DNA of 8,677 nucleotides. Source: Bacteroidota bacterium. Lineage in GTDB: Bacteria; Bacteroidota; Bacteroidia; Chitinophagales; Chitinophagaceae. Positions 1-5,982 of this stretch are shown piece after piece. Under the pieces are notes generated by a model. It was not told the DNA's origin. It worked only from the letters and a program-made list of their open reading frames with translations, and did not search any database. Location: positions 1 through 8,677 of the forward strand of contig JAFAAT010000211.1 of NCBI GenBank assembly GCA_023426425.1, written 5' to 3'. Position 1 is the stretch's first letter; each line of letters starts with the position of its first letter. A program made the translations under genes and the position numbers.

Positions 1-1128
1 GTTAAAGGTACCAATAGGGTTTGACTGACCCTGGTTTACAACTGTGAAAGTGGACGCTGGAAGTACCAGTTGATTTGTTGAGCTCAGGAATACTGCGTTT
101 GAGACGGTGTTAGAAAAACCAGTGATCTGGAACTCAAGCGGAGTATTAGGGCAAGCTGTTAAATATCCACCAGTAGGAGGGGTTGGAGTCCAGACACCAC
201 CGGTGATATTCACAGGTGTAGTATCAATAGTCGGTGGAGCTGCATTACAGTTTAGTACTGCTACCTGGACGTCTCTGCGGATATAACTTAGTCTAGTTCC
301 AGTAATTCTGTCATAGTCGGCACATTCAAATGCGATTACGAATTTACCGGTATTCGTAGGAGTGAATGTAGCGGTACCAGTATTAAGATTTACATTATAA
401 GGATTAGCAGCTGTTGACCCGATTGGATCAGCAAGGCTATAGCCCGCATCGTAAGGAATTTGTGCGTTCTGATTATCCCATGGCCACACATTGGTTGTCG
501 CCATTGAATCATTATTAGGATCCAGCGGACCATTCAAAAAGAAAGCTGGCTGATTCAGACACAAATAAGGAATTGGAGGTATAATAAACCTGGGAGAACT
601 ATTGTTCCATTTGGCTACGTTATTGATTCCTGACTCAGTGTAAAGATTGTATCCGCCAGGATTATCAAGGTTAAGTATACCTGTGTTACGACAACAGAGG
701 CTATAGCTAACCAGCCAGTCTACACAAGCTACAGGCAGCGTAATGGTATCCGAATATATCCTTCTTTCGAAAGCTGGCCAGACGGAACCGGGAACGCGGC
801 AGGCATTGACCGGCGCGAAGTTAGCACATAACTGATCAAGCGTATCTGCCGGACCTACCTGTGGCAGTGTCCTATTAATATTCTGATAGCAACTAGACTT
901 AAATACCACTCCTGCGGTCGTTCCTAAAGTTGCATTGTTTGGTTCGCAGGCTTTGAATAATACGAGCGTGACTTTGTACTTCAGGTTGTTAGGACCAGTA
1001 CCAATGAAGTCCCAGTAAATATCTGCAGCCGCTACGTGTGATGCATGAACTTTATTACCGAAACCACACAGGGCCAGGACCATTAAGCCCAATAACAACC
1101 TGCGGAAACTTACTAATTTAGTAGCCAT
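1..1128 (-). CDS. Secreted cell-surface protein, N-terminal part (paralogue of the upstream 981-aa protein)
   Basis: The frame is open for 376 codons from ATG at 1128 to the window edge, so the 3' end is missing. Residues 1-29 look like a signal peptide: a K/R-containing start, a hydrophobic core (LLLGLMVLALCGFG), and probable cleavage after VHA, giving a mature start of SHVAAADIYW. It aligns by eye with the upstream gene along its whole visible length. Shared landmarks are SH-x-A-x-A-x-I near the mature start, SSP-x-F about 145 residues later, P-x-x-Y-x-C-x-N, DPN, TG-x-x-TFTP, R-R/D-x-Q-V followed by Cys and PPT, and later C-x-N-x-PL-x-F. No repeat modules or sorting domain are visible before the cut, but by analogy with its neighbour Ig-like modules and a type IX secretion C-terminal domain are likely downstream. 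The gene starts 32 nt after its neighbour's stop with no promoter match between them, so co-transcription is likely. The molecular function is unknown; an adhesin or surface-structure role is inference. Confidence 0.88.
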   Translation of the reverse strand, partial: MATKLVSFRRLLLGLMVLALCGFGNKVHASHVAAADIYWDFIGTGPNNLKYKVTLVLFKACEPNNATLGTTAGVVFKSSCYQNINRTLPQVGPADTLDQLCANFAPVNACRVPGSVWPAFERRIYSDTITLPVACVDWLVSYSLCCRNTGILNLDNPGGYNLYTESGINNVAKWNNSSPRFIIPPIPYLCLNQPAFFLNGPLDPNNDSMATTNVWPWDNQNAQIPYDAGYSLADPIGSTAANPYNVNLNTGTATFTPTNTGKFVIAFECADYDRITGTRLSYIRRDVQVAVLNCNAAPPTIDTTPVNITGGVWTPTPPTGGYLTACPNTPLEFQITGFSNTVSNAVFLSSTNQLVLPASTFTVVNQGQSNPIGTFN

Positions 1129-1136
1129 GGTTTTTC

Positions 1137-1149
1137 TTTACTTATTTAA
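1137..1149 (-). promoter_or_regulatory. A-rich leader element shared by both paralogues (downstream copy)
   Basis: On the minus strand this reads TTAAATAAGTAAA and lies 8 nt before the ATG at 1128. A 12-of-13 match lies 3 nt before the ATG of the upstream paralogue. Neither start has a Shine-Dalgarno sequence, as is usual in Bacteroidota, where A-rich leaders assist initiation. It may be a translation-initiation element or simply leader sequence retained from the gene duplication. Confidence 0.35.
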
Positions 1150-1160
1150 TGAATTAGCGG

Positions 1161-4106
1161 TTATCTGATTAATGTAATATTTCCTTGTTTTACAAACTTG
1201 CGACCTGTTGGTGTGACTGCTTCTACCGTGTAGATGTAGACTCCCATTGGTTGAGGTTCACCATTTAGTGTTCCATCCCAGCCTTCGTCTACATTTACGC
1301 TTTCGAATACCTTAGCACCCCAGCGGTTGTATATTACAAAGGACTTCAGGGTAGCGTCTCCGATTCTTGCAACCTTGATCCTATTATTATGACCGCTTCC
1401 CGGTACAAAAGCGTTGGGTACATCGATATATGAATCGAAGTTCACAAAGATGTCTATTGAATCGACAGCTGAGCAGCCAAACTCTGTACGTGCTATCACT
1501 CTGTAGCGTGTATCCACTTCTGGCTGTGCCACTGGGTTAGCAATCAGGTTGTTGCTGAGACCATGTGGAGGGAACCATTCGAAGTACAGGGCATTGCCAG
1601 TAGGATCAAGCTGGTAGCTTTGGCCAGGGTAGATTCTTACACTGTCTGGTACGTCAACCACTGCCTGTGGTTTAACTTCCACTGTTACCTGATTTGTATC
1701 AAGACAGAAGTTAGTATCCCTTCCTATTACAGTAAACGTAGTGGTAGTAACAGGCCAAACCTGAGGATTGAAAGTTGTGCTGTCATCCAGCCAGTACTGC
1801 GGATACCACACCAGCGATGCAAGGCTGCCGCCTTCTGCTCTGAGCATGGCTGTATCACCTGCACAGATTGCGGTGTCAGCAGAAAGGTTGATAAACTCTG
1901 TAGGCACCACATTGAAAGCAATATCATCGCTGCCAAGGCAACCAGCTGGCGTAGAAACACTCAGCGTAGAGGTTGTGGTACTATATGCATAGAACACTGG
2001 ATTGCGAACCGCTGGATTATCCAGGTTGGTTGGTGGGTTCCAGTTGTAGGTATAATGAGAATAAATACTATCAGAAGGTGTAACAACCGGATCCAGATGC
2101 ACTGTGTCACCATAGCAGAGGATCTGATCAGCACCTACAAATACTTGTGGCACTGGTTGTACATCCAAACCAATCGTGCGTACACTGTCTGTACAGCCAG
2201 GATAGGAAGCTGTAAGGGTGTAAGCCTGTGGGCCGATGACTGTCGGAGTGATTGCAGGATTTACCGAGTTGGCACCTACAACATTGCCGGGAGGATCCCA
2301 GGTATAGGTATATCTTGGATCACCAATAGCATTGATCTGAACAGTAGCGCCAAGACAGATGGCTGAGTCTGCATTAAATATGGTATAACCCTGAAGCACT
2401 GCAACGTCTAATGTATCTCTGCCTCCGCACTGACCAATGCCACCAGGTACTACTGTCACTACATAGGTAATATCAGCCGTTGGCTTGGCAATTGGATTTT
2501 GAACAGTGTCGCTGCTCAGATAGGTAGGAGGATCCCAGAAAACCTGGTAAGTGGTATTAGGTTCGGGCACCAGGTTGATGTCTAGCTGAATTGAGTCGCC
2601 GACGCAGGTAGTCACATCAGCACCAAGATCGAAATTTGGCTGTGGGAGCACTACGATTTCTACGGTATCAACGTTTTTCTCACAGAATATATTACCTGCT
2701 GTTGAGGTGACCACGTATTTTGTCGTAACAGTAGGCTTAGCCCAGGGATTTTTACAATTGGTACAACTAAGCGAAGTAAGAGGAGACCCACCACCAAGAA
2801 CTGACCATTGCCACGAAGTACCACCGCTTACATCAAGCTGCACGGAATCGATTGCACAAATGGCAGTGTCAGGGCCACCGACTGTTGGAGGCCAGATGTA
2901 AAGAGGAATAGTAAATGTTTGCTGCAGGATGATGCCCGGCGGTACGCAGTTGGAATCCTTCACAGTGATGGTAAGGATGTTCAAACCTGTATCAAGCATA
3001 GATGGTGTCCATGAGAAGCAACCGCGTACAGAGTCTGTGCCCTGACCGGTGTAGGTGATATTAGATCCCGGAGCAACCGTGCTGTTGTTGGAGCTTACTA
3101 CCAGCACTGCCTGGTTGCTGGTTGAGCCTACATCAAAGCAGAAGCTGAGAGGTTCGTTGGCACAACCCTGTACCTGACCATTTATCAGATGTACGTTTCC
3201 AAGGCTGAAAGTATCGGTAGCAAGTGTAGGAGGCACGCTGGTACATTGCATCACTACATACTGCATATCACGCATGATGGTACCGATCTGAACCCCATTA
3301 CGCCATTCTCTTACAAGAAGGGTAACCACACTGGTTTGTATAGCATTTGGAGTAAAAGTCATCTGACCGGTAGACGGATCAAGATTGAAAGTGTTTCCTG
3401 TGCCTATTGGATTATTAGTGAGGTTATAAATGGGACTGCTGAACCCTATGCTTGTAGGGGTAGTTCCGAAATTACATGTTGTTCCTCCACCAAGTGGCTG
3501 GATCAATTCAAAGGATAAGGAATCACCGTTGGGATCAACTGCACCATTATTATAGGAATATGGTGAGTTGATACACATGTAGTTGATTGGCTTTACGGTA
3601 AAGTAAGGAGAGGAGTTACCTTGTGCTGCCAGGTTGTCAAATGTTGTTTCAACATACAGGTTTTGGCCAGCTGCACCAGCAAGATTATCCGCGCCGTTAC
3701 GGGCGTTGATACTGGCAGAGAATGTCCACCAATTACACTGACTTGGCAGGGTTACTGTGTTGGTGTACAACCACTCCCGGTAACCTGGGTTACTACCACC
3801 ATTACAGGTGCTGTTGAACCCCGGACAACCAGTACCTACTTCCAGACCATTTGGTGCAGGAGCCTTGCTCAGTATTACAGTTCCCGAGAATGTATTACAC
3901 TGATCCCGGTAACATACACTAACAGTCGAAGGTTCTGTGATACCTGAACAGTCTCTGAATAGTCTATAATTGATTCTGTAGGTCGAGCCTGTAATCCACT
4001 CGTAGGTAATTTCAGCGCCTGCCATGTGAGAAGCGCTGGCCTCCATGGGGAGCAACGAGATTGAGAGCATCCCTAAAACCACCAATGCGTAGAGTCTTTT
4101 AACCAT
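1161..4106 (-). CDS. Large secreted multi-Ig-module protein with T9SS type-B (gliding motility-associated) C-terminal domain
   Basis: This complete 981-residue protein probably crosses the outer membrane through the type IX secretion system and ends up on the cell surface or outside the cell. Residues 1-25 form a signal peptide with likely cleavage after EASA, giving mature SHMAGAEITYEW. Residues 26-295 are an N-terminal region with several Cys, shared with the downstream paralogue. Residues 296-405 form a further beta-rich segment. Then come six Ig/PKD-like modules of 75-80 residues starting near 408, 490, 575, 653, 738 and 817. The first five open with a D-x-x-x-C or similar motif (for example DTAICAID and DTAICAGDT), have a central W-x-PP or equivalent, and end in T-x-x-Y-x-V. 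The sixth has lost the opening Cys. Residues 892-981 match the CHU_C / TIGR04131 domain: VPNAF, then IYNRWG-x-KVFE, GWDGT-x-NG, P-x-GVY-Y, ending in GNITLIR. It starts at ATG 4106 behind a good Bacteroidota promoter. Type-B cargo often depends on a PorP/SprF-like partner, which is not in this window. The ligand or physical role is unknown; adhesion or filament formation is inference. Confidence 0.93.
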   Translation of the reverse strand: MVKRLYALVVLGMLSISLLPMEASASHMAGAEITYEWITGSTYRINYRLFRDCSGITEPSTVSVCYRDQCNTFSGTVILSKAPAPNGLEVGTGCPGFNSTCNGGSNPGYREWLYTNTVTLPSQCNWWTFSASINARNGADNLAGAAGQNLYVETTFDNLAAQGNSSPYFTVKPINYMCINSPYSYNNGAVDPNGDSLSFELIQPLGGGTTCNFGTTPTSIGFSSPIYNLTNNPIGTGNTFNLDPSTGQMTFTPNAIQTSVVTLLVREWRNGVQIGTIMRDMQYVVMQCTSVPPTLATDTFSLGNVHLINGQVQGCANEPLSFCFDVGSTSNQAVLVVSSNNSTVAPGSNITYTGQGTDSVRGCFSWTPSMLDTGLNILTITVKDSNCVPPGIILQQTFTIPLYIWPPTVGGPDTAICAIDSVQLDVSGGTSWQWSVLGGGSPLTSLSCTNCKNPWAKPTVTTKYVVTSTAGNIFCEKNVDTVEIVVLPQPNFDLGADVTTCVGDSIQLDINLVPEPNTTYQVFWDPPTYLSSDTVQNPIAKPTADITYVVTVVPGGIGQCGGRDTLDVAVLQGYTIFNADSAICLGATVQINAIGDPRYTYTWDPPGNVVGANSVNPAITPTVIGPQAYTLTASYPGCTDSVRTIGLDVQPVPQVFVGADQILCYGDTVHLDPVVTPSDSIYSHYTYNWNPPTNLDNPAVRNPVFYAYSTTTSTLSVSTPAGCLGSDDIAFNVVPTEFINLSADTAICAGDTAMLRAEGGSLASLVWYPQYWLDDSTTFNPQVWPVTTTTFTVIGRDTNFCLDTNQVTVEVKPQAVVDVPDSVRIYPGQSYQLDPTGNALYFEWFPPHGLSNNLIANPVAQPEVDTRYRVIARTEFGCSAVDSIDIFVNFDSYIDVPNAFVPGSGHNNRIKVARIGDATLKSFVIYNRWGAKVFESVNVDEGWDGTLNGEPQPMGVYIYTVEAVTPTGRKFVKQGNITLIR

Positions 4107-4109
4107 TAT

Positions 4110-4122
4110 TTTGCTTATTTAA
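4110..4122 (-). promoter_or_regulatory. A-rich leader element shared by both paralogues (upstream copy)
   Basis: On the minus strand this reads TTAAATAAGCAAA, 3 nt before the ATG at 4106. It matches the element before the downstream paralogue at 12 of 13 positions. It lies inside the predicted 5' untranslated leader, just downstream of the promoter. No Shine-Dalgarno sequence is present. The functional assignment is tentative. Confidence 0.35.
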
Positions 4123-4135
4123 AACAGCTTGGTAA

Positions 4136-4165
4136 CAAATATAATTATTGCAGCCTAGAATACAA
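4136..4165 (-). promoter_or_regulatory. Bacteroidota-type promoter (TTG-N19-TATATTTG) for the paired secreted-protein genes
   Basis: Read on the minus strand, TTG (4165-4163) is followed by a 19-nt spacer and TATATTTG (4143-4136). The second box fits the primary sigma factor -7 consensus TAnnTTTG exactly, and the spacing fits the -33/-7 arrangement known from Bacteroides and Flavobacterium. The box ends 29 nt before the ATG at 4106, leaving a short leader of about 20-25 nt. It lies in the 123-bp gap after the glycosyltransferase stop, which argues that the secreted-protein pair is a separate transcription unit. The element was identified by motif only. Confidence 0.65.
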
Positions 4166-4229
4166 CTCCTGAAACTGTATTGTTGGCAAAAAAATCTTTC
4201 TTCAGAGAGCATAGACATGACAGAATGTG

Positions 4230-5246
4230 TCACAGTTGGGTAACCTGCCAGCTTTTTTTAACAATTTCGGCTAATTCGCTCATATTCAAAGAATTCATGC
4301 AGCGAAAGTGACCCTTGGGGCATTTGTGGTAGCCCAGCTTACTGCAGGGATGGCAGTATAATTCCTTATTTTCCATGATAAAGGATTGAGGAGCAGGGCG
4401 GGAATGTACATTGTTGTTTCCATAATATGGAAACATGCCCATTTCTGGAGCCGTATTACCCCATAAAGAAATGATGGGTTTTTGAAAAGCTGAAGCAATG
4501 TGCATCAGTCCGGTATCGTTGGATACGATTATTTTCGAATACTTCACCAGGAGTGCCGACTCATGGAGGTTGAACTTACCACAGGCGTTATAGATCTTGA
4601 CCGGGTCGGAGGTGGCGATGCTGCGGCCTTCATCGCGGTCTTCGGGACCGCCGAGGAGAATGACGGGGAAAGGGATTTCGGCAATAAACTTCTGCCACTG
4701 TTCCACGGGGAGCTTCTTAGTGTTATAGGAGCCCCCGATGACACAGCCTATGTAGCCTGCCCAGTGGCTCATGGGGATGTCTTTGTTGGTCACCTCTACC
4801 CCATCGGGAATGAAATGGTCCAGGCCCTTGCCGTCATTTTTGACGCCAAGGGGTTCGACCGTCTTGAGGTAGCGGCTGACAATGCTCTCGTCGGGCATTA
4901 GGTTGAGCTTGAGGTTGACGAACAGCCATTTTTTAGCGTTGAGCTTGTCGAAGGAATAGCTCTGGGTGTTGAGCGCCCGCTTAACCTTCAGGGTGCGGAG
5001 GTTTTTGTGGAGGTCGATGATGACGTCAAAATGTTCGGCGCGCAGAGAATCGATTATGGCGTCGAGGTTGTTATCGAGGAAGTGAGATTTGTCGATGTAG
5101 GGATTGGCTTCGATGAGGGGTTTGAAGACGGATTTGGTAAGGTAGTGGACCTCTGTTTCGGGCTTTTGGGTTTTGAGGCAGCGGACCACGGGGGTGGTGA
5201 GGACAATGTCGCCGATGGAAGAAAACCTGATGATAAGCACCTTCAT
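4230..5246 (-). CDS. Glycosyltransferase family 9 protein (ADP-heptose:LPS heptosyltransferase-like)
   Basis: This 338-residue protein has the length and GT-B layout of GT9 enzymes, which transfer heptose or related sugars from a nucleotide donor to lipopolysaccharide core or other surface glycans on the cytoplasmic face of the inner membrane. The N-terminal motif RFSSIGDIVLTTPV spans residues 7-20. Its Asp13 matches in position the Asp13 described as catalytic in E. coli WaaC. The donor-binding half carries GGPEDR (199-204) and the family hallmark SNDTGLMHIASAF (242-254), followed by PIISLWG. A C-terminal Cys cluster, C298-x2-C301-x7-C309-x6-C316, sits in a short tail with His and Lys and may bind metal or be structural. 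ATG 5246 was chosen because the family motif begins straight after it. No Shine-Dalgarno or TAnnTTTG match is visible upstream, where the repeat region begins. Acceptor and donor sugars cannot be read from sequence alone. It is isolated from other glycan genes here. Confidence 0.9.
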   Translation of the reverse strand: MKVLIIRFSSIGDIVLTTPVVRCLKTQKPETEVHYLTKSVFKPLIEANPYIDKSHFLDNNLDAIIDSLRAEHFDVIIDLHKNLRTLKVKRALNTQSYSFDKLNAKKWLFVNLKLNLMPDESIVSRYLKTVEPLGVKNDGKGLDHFIPDGVEVTNKDIPMSHWAGYIGCVIGGSYNTKKLPVEQWQKFIAEIPFPVILLGGPEDRDEGRSIATSDPVKIYNACGKFNLHESALLVKYSKIIVSNDTGLMHIASAFQKPIISLWGNTAPEMGMFPYYGNNNVHSRPAPQSFIMENKELYCHPCSKLGYHKCPKGHFRCMNSLNMSELAEIVKKSWQVTQL

Positions 5247-5301
5247 GGCGGCAAGATAAAGAGAATGTTTAGTTGTTCATTCGTGGAGGTGTTGTTTCCG
5301 T

Positions 5302-5344
5302 TTTTTGTTGAGTTGTTGATTTGGGTAGGTGTTTAGTTGTTTTT
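5302..5344. repeat. 43-bp T/G-rich tandem repeat, copy 1
   Basis: The plus strand begins TTTTTGTTGAGTTGTTGATT. It matches 5358-5400 at 41 of 43 positions, with a 56-bp period. The two differences are G-to-T changes. The minus strand, which is the likely transcribed strand upstream of the glycosyltransferase, is an A/C-rich CAACAACTCAACAAAAA-type sequence that would form an unstructured leader if transcribed. Confidence 0.8.
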
Positions 5345-5357
5345 TTGTGTTTGCGTG

Positions 5358-5400
5358 TTTTTGTTGAGTTGTTGATTTGTGTAGTTGTTTAGTTGTTTTT
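5358..5400. repeat. 43-bp T/G-rich tandem repeat, copy 2
   Basis: Second copy of the unit at 5302-5344, with 2 mismatches. The 13-bp spacer between the copies is also T/G-rich. Two copies with this composition fit slipped-strand duplication in low-complexity DNA and are not a CRISPR array. Confidence 0.8.
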
Positions 5401-5551
5401 GGGTTTGCTTGTTTTTGTAGATTACCAACGGGAGTGAATGTTGCGAGGGATTTAGTTACACAGAGATCCACAGAGGCCTTGGCTTCTTAGGGTTGGACTC
5501 AGGAGTGGGACACGGAGGCTTTGCGCGAGTATGAATCTGATTGGGAGAAAT

Positions 5552-5712
5552 CAGAATATCGAAATTCGAAACAGCAGAGAACGTTTAGTTGTTGTTTTGT
5601 GTTTTTGTTTTTTTGTTTAGGACCGGCGCAAGTGGGTTTTGTGATGGCTTAGTTATACATAGGTTTTCTTCTACTTTTTTGCTTGCCCAAAAAAGTAGCA
5701 AAAAAGGGCAGC
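5552..5712. repeat. Composite dispersed repeat, copy A
   Basis: Three segments recur in the same order in copy B. Segment 1 (5552-5594) matches 5852-5894 at 39 of 43 positions, including 20 identical bases ending in GAACGTTTAG. Segment 2 (5653-5686) is identical over 34 bp to 5904-5937. Segment 3 (5693-5712) matches 5956-5975 at 18 of 20 positions. In copy A, segments 2 and 3 are joined so that CTACTTTTTT and AAAAAAGTAG form a perfect hairpin. Copy A has 58 bp between segments 1 and 2, against 9 bp in copy B. The element encodes no recognisable protein. Confidence 0.75.
5671..5698. repeat. Inverted repeat (10-bp perfect stem, 8-nt loop) inside copy A
   Basis: CTACTTTTTT (5671-5680) is the reverse complement of AAAAAAGTAG (5689-5698), with loop GCTTGCCC. 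The stem is A/T-rich. Copy B keeps the left arm, but its right arm is interrupted, so only copy A can form this hairpin. Confidence 0.75.
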
Positions 5713-5739
5713 CGCCATCAAAGACGCCGTGATGGCGGC
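5700..5739 (-). terminator. Candidate intrinsic terminator downstream of queG
   Basis: On the minus strand a perfect 10-bp GC-rich stem is formed by GCCGCCATCA (5739-5730) and TGATGGCGGC (5720-5711), with a 9-nt loop. It is followed by TGCCC and then TTTTTT (5705-5700). The T-run starts 5 nt past the stem, which is further than ideal, and the structure lies about 245 nt beyond the queG stop. It is the best terminator-like structure for the ribD-queG transcript. Because it abuts the composite repeat, it may instead be part of a dispersed element. Confidence 0.45.
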
Positions 5740-5851
5740 GGTCTTACTATTTGCCTGTATTGCTACTGTGCTGCCAGGCAGAGGAATGCTATTTTCCCAT
5801 GCGTGTACTACCCTCGCGAGACAGAAGGTGCGCGAGAGACAGGATGCTCAT

Positions 5852-5975
5852 CAGAGTATCGAAATCCAAAACAGCAGAGAACGTTTAGCTGTTGATTTGG
5901 GTATTATACATAGGTTTTCTTCTACTTTTTTGCTTGCTCATTCCCGGATGGTCGGAAGTACCAAAAAAAGGCAGC
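5852..5975. repeat. Composite dispersed repeat, copy B
   Basis: This is the shorter, partly disrupted counterpart of copy A, with segments at 5852-5894, 5904-5937 and 5956-5975. An 18-bp stretch (5938-5955, containing TTCCCGGATGG) separates segments 2 and 3 and replaces the sequence that completes the hairpin in copy A. The copy ends 7 bp from the queG stop codon. Segments 1 of the two copies are offset by exactly 300 bp, suggesting an old local duplication or two independent insertions of one repeat family. Confidence 0.75.
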
Positions 5976-5980
5976 GCTGC
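5963..5980 (-). terminator. Weak terminator-like site just after the queG stop
   Basis: On the minus strand the 10-bp palindrome GCAGCGCTGC (5980-5971) is followed by C and then seven T (5969-5963), starting 2 nt after the queG TGA. As a zero-loop palindrome it can fold only into a very short hairpin, so it is weak as an intrinsic terminator despite the T-run. It overlaps the end of repeat copy B. Confidence 0.25.
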
Positions 5981-5982
5981 AT

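Larger units (their letters stand above)
5247..5982. other. 736-bp gene-free region of diverged repeats and hairpins
   Basis: This is the gap between the queG stop and the glycosyltransferase start. From 5267 to about 5420 it is T/G-rich low-complexity sequence on the plus strand with a 43-bp direct repeat. From 5552 onward it carries two diverged copies of a composite repeat about 300 bp apart, two perfect 10-bp hairpins, and a looser inverted repeat (CTCGCG 5813-5818 with CGCGAG 5831-5836). The word GTTTAGTTGTT occurs at 5267, 5331, 5387 and 5583, with a one-base variant at 5883. The direct repeat CACAGAG occurs at 5459 and 5469. Short open frames here are strongly biased low-complexity peptides or cross hairpins and match nothing I recognise. 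No transposase fragment, RNA gene or promoter for the glycosyltransferase is apparent. Confidence 0.75.

Noticed and set aside
1563..2366. A 267-codon plus-strand frame opposite the Ig-module region
   Set aside because: It is antisense to a clearly coding, modular secreted protein. The peptide is Cys/Ile/Arg-rich without any domain pattern.
4188..4232. Possible terminator after the glycosyltransferase
   Set aside because: There is a 5-bp inverted repeat (TGACA/TGTCA, 4218-4232) at the stop codon and a seven-T run on the minus strand at 4194-4188. They are more than 20 nt apart, with no stable stem adjoining the T-run.
5302..5400. Possible CRISPR-like repeat pair
   Set aside because: There are only two units, the spacer is 13 bp of similar T/G composition, the units are low complexity, and no cas gene is present.
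5277..5471. A 64-codon minus-strand frame in the low-complexity block
   Set aside because: The peptide is almost entirely Lys, Gln, Asn and Thr because it translates the CAACAA-type repeat; it overlaps both repeat copies and shows no domain.
5813..5836. CTCGCG / CGCGAG inverted repeat as a protein-binding site or terminator
   Set aside because: It has only a 6-bp stem with a 12-nt loop and no T-run, and is not clearly associated with a gene start.
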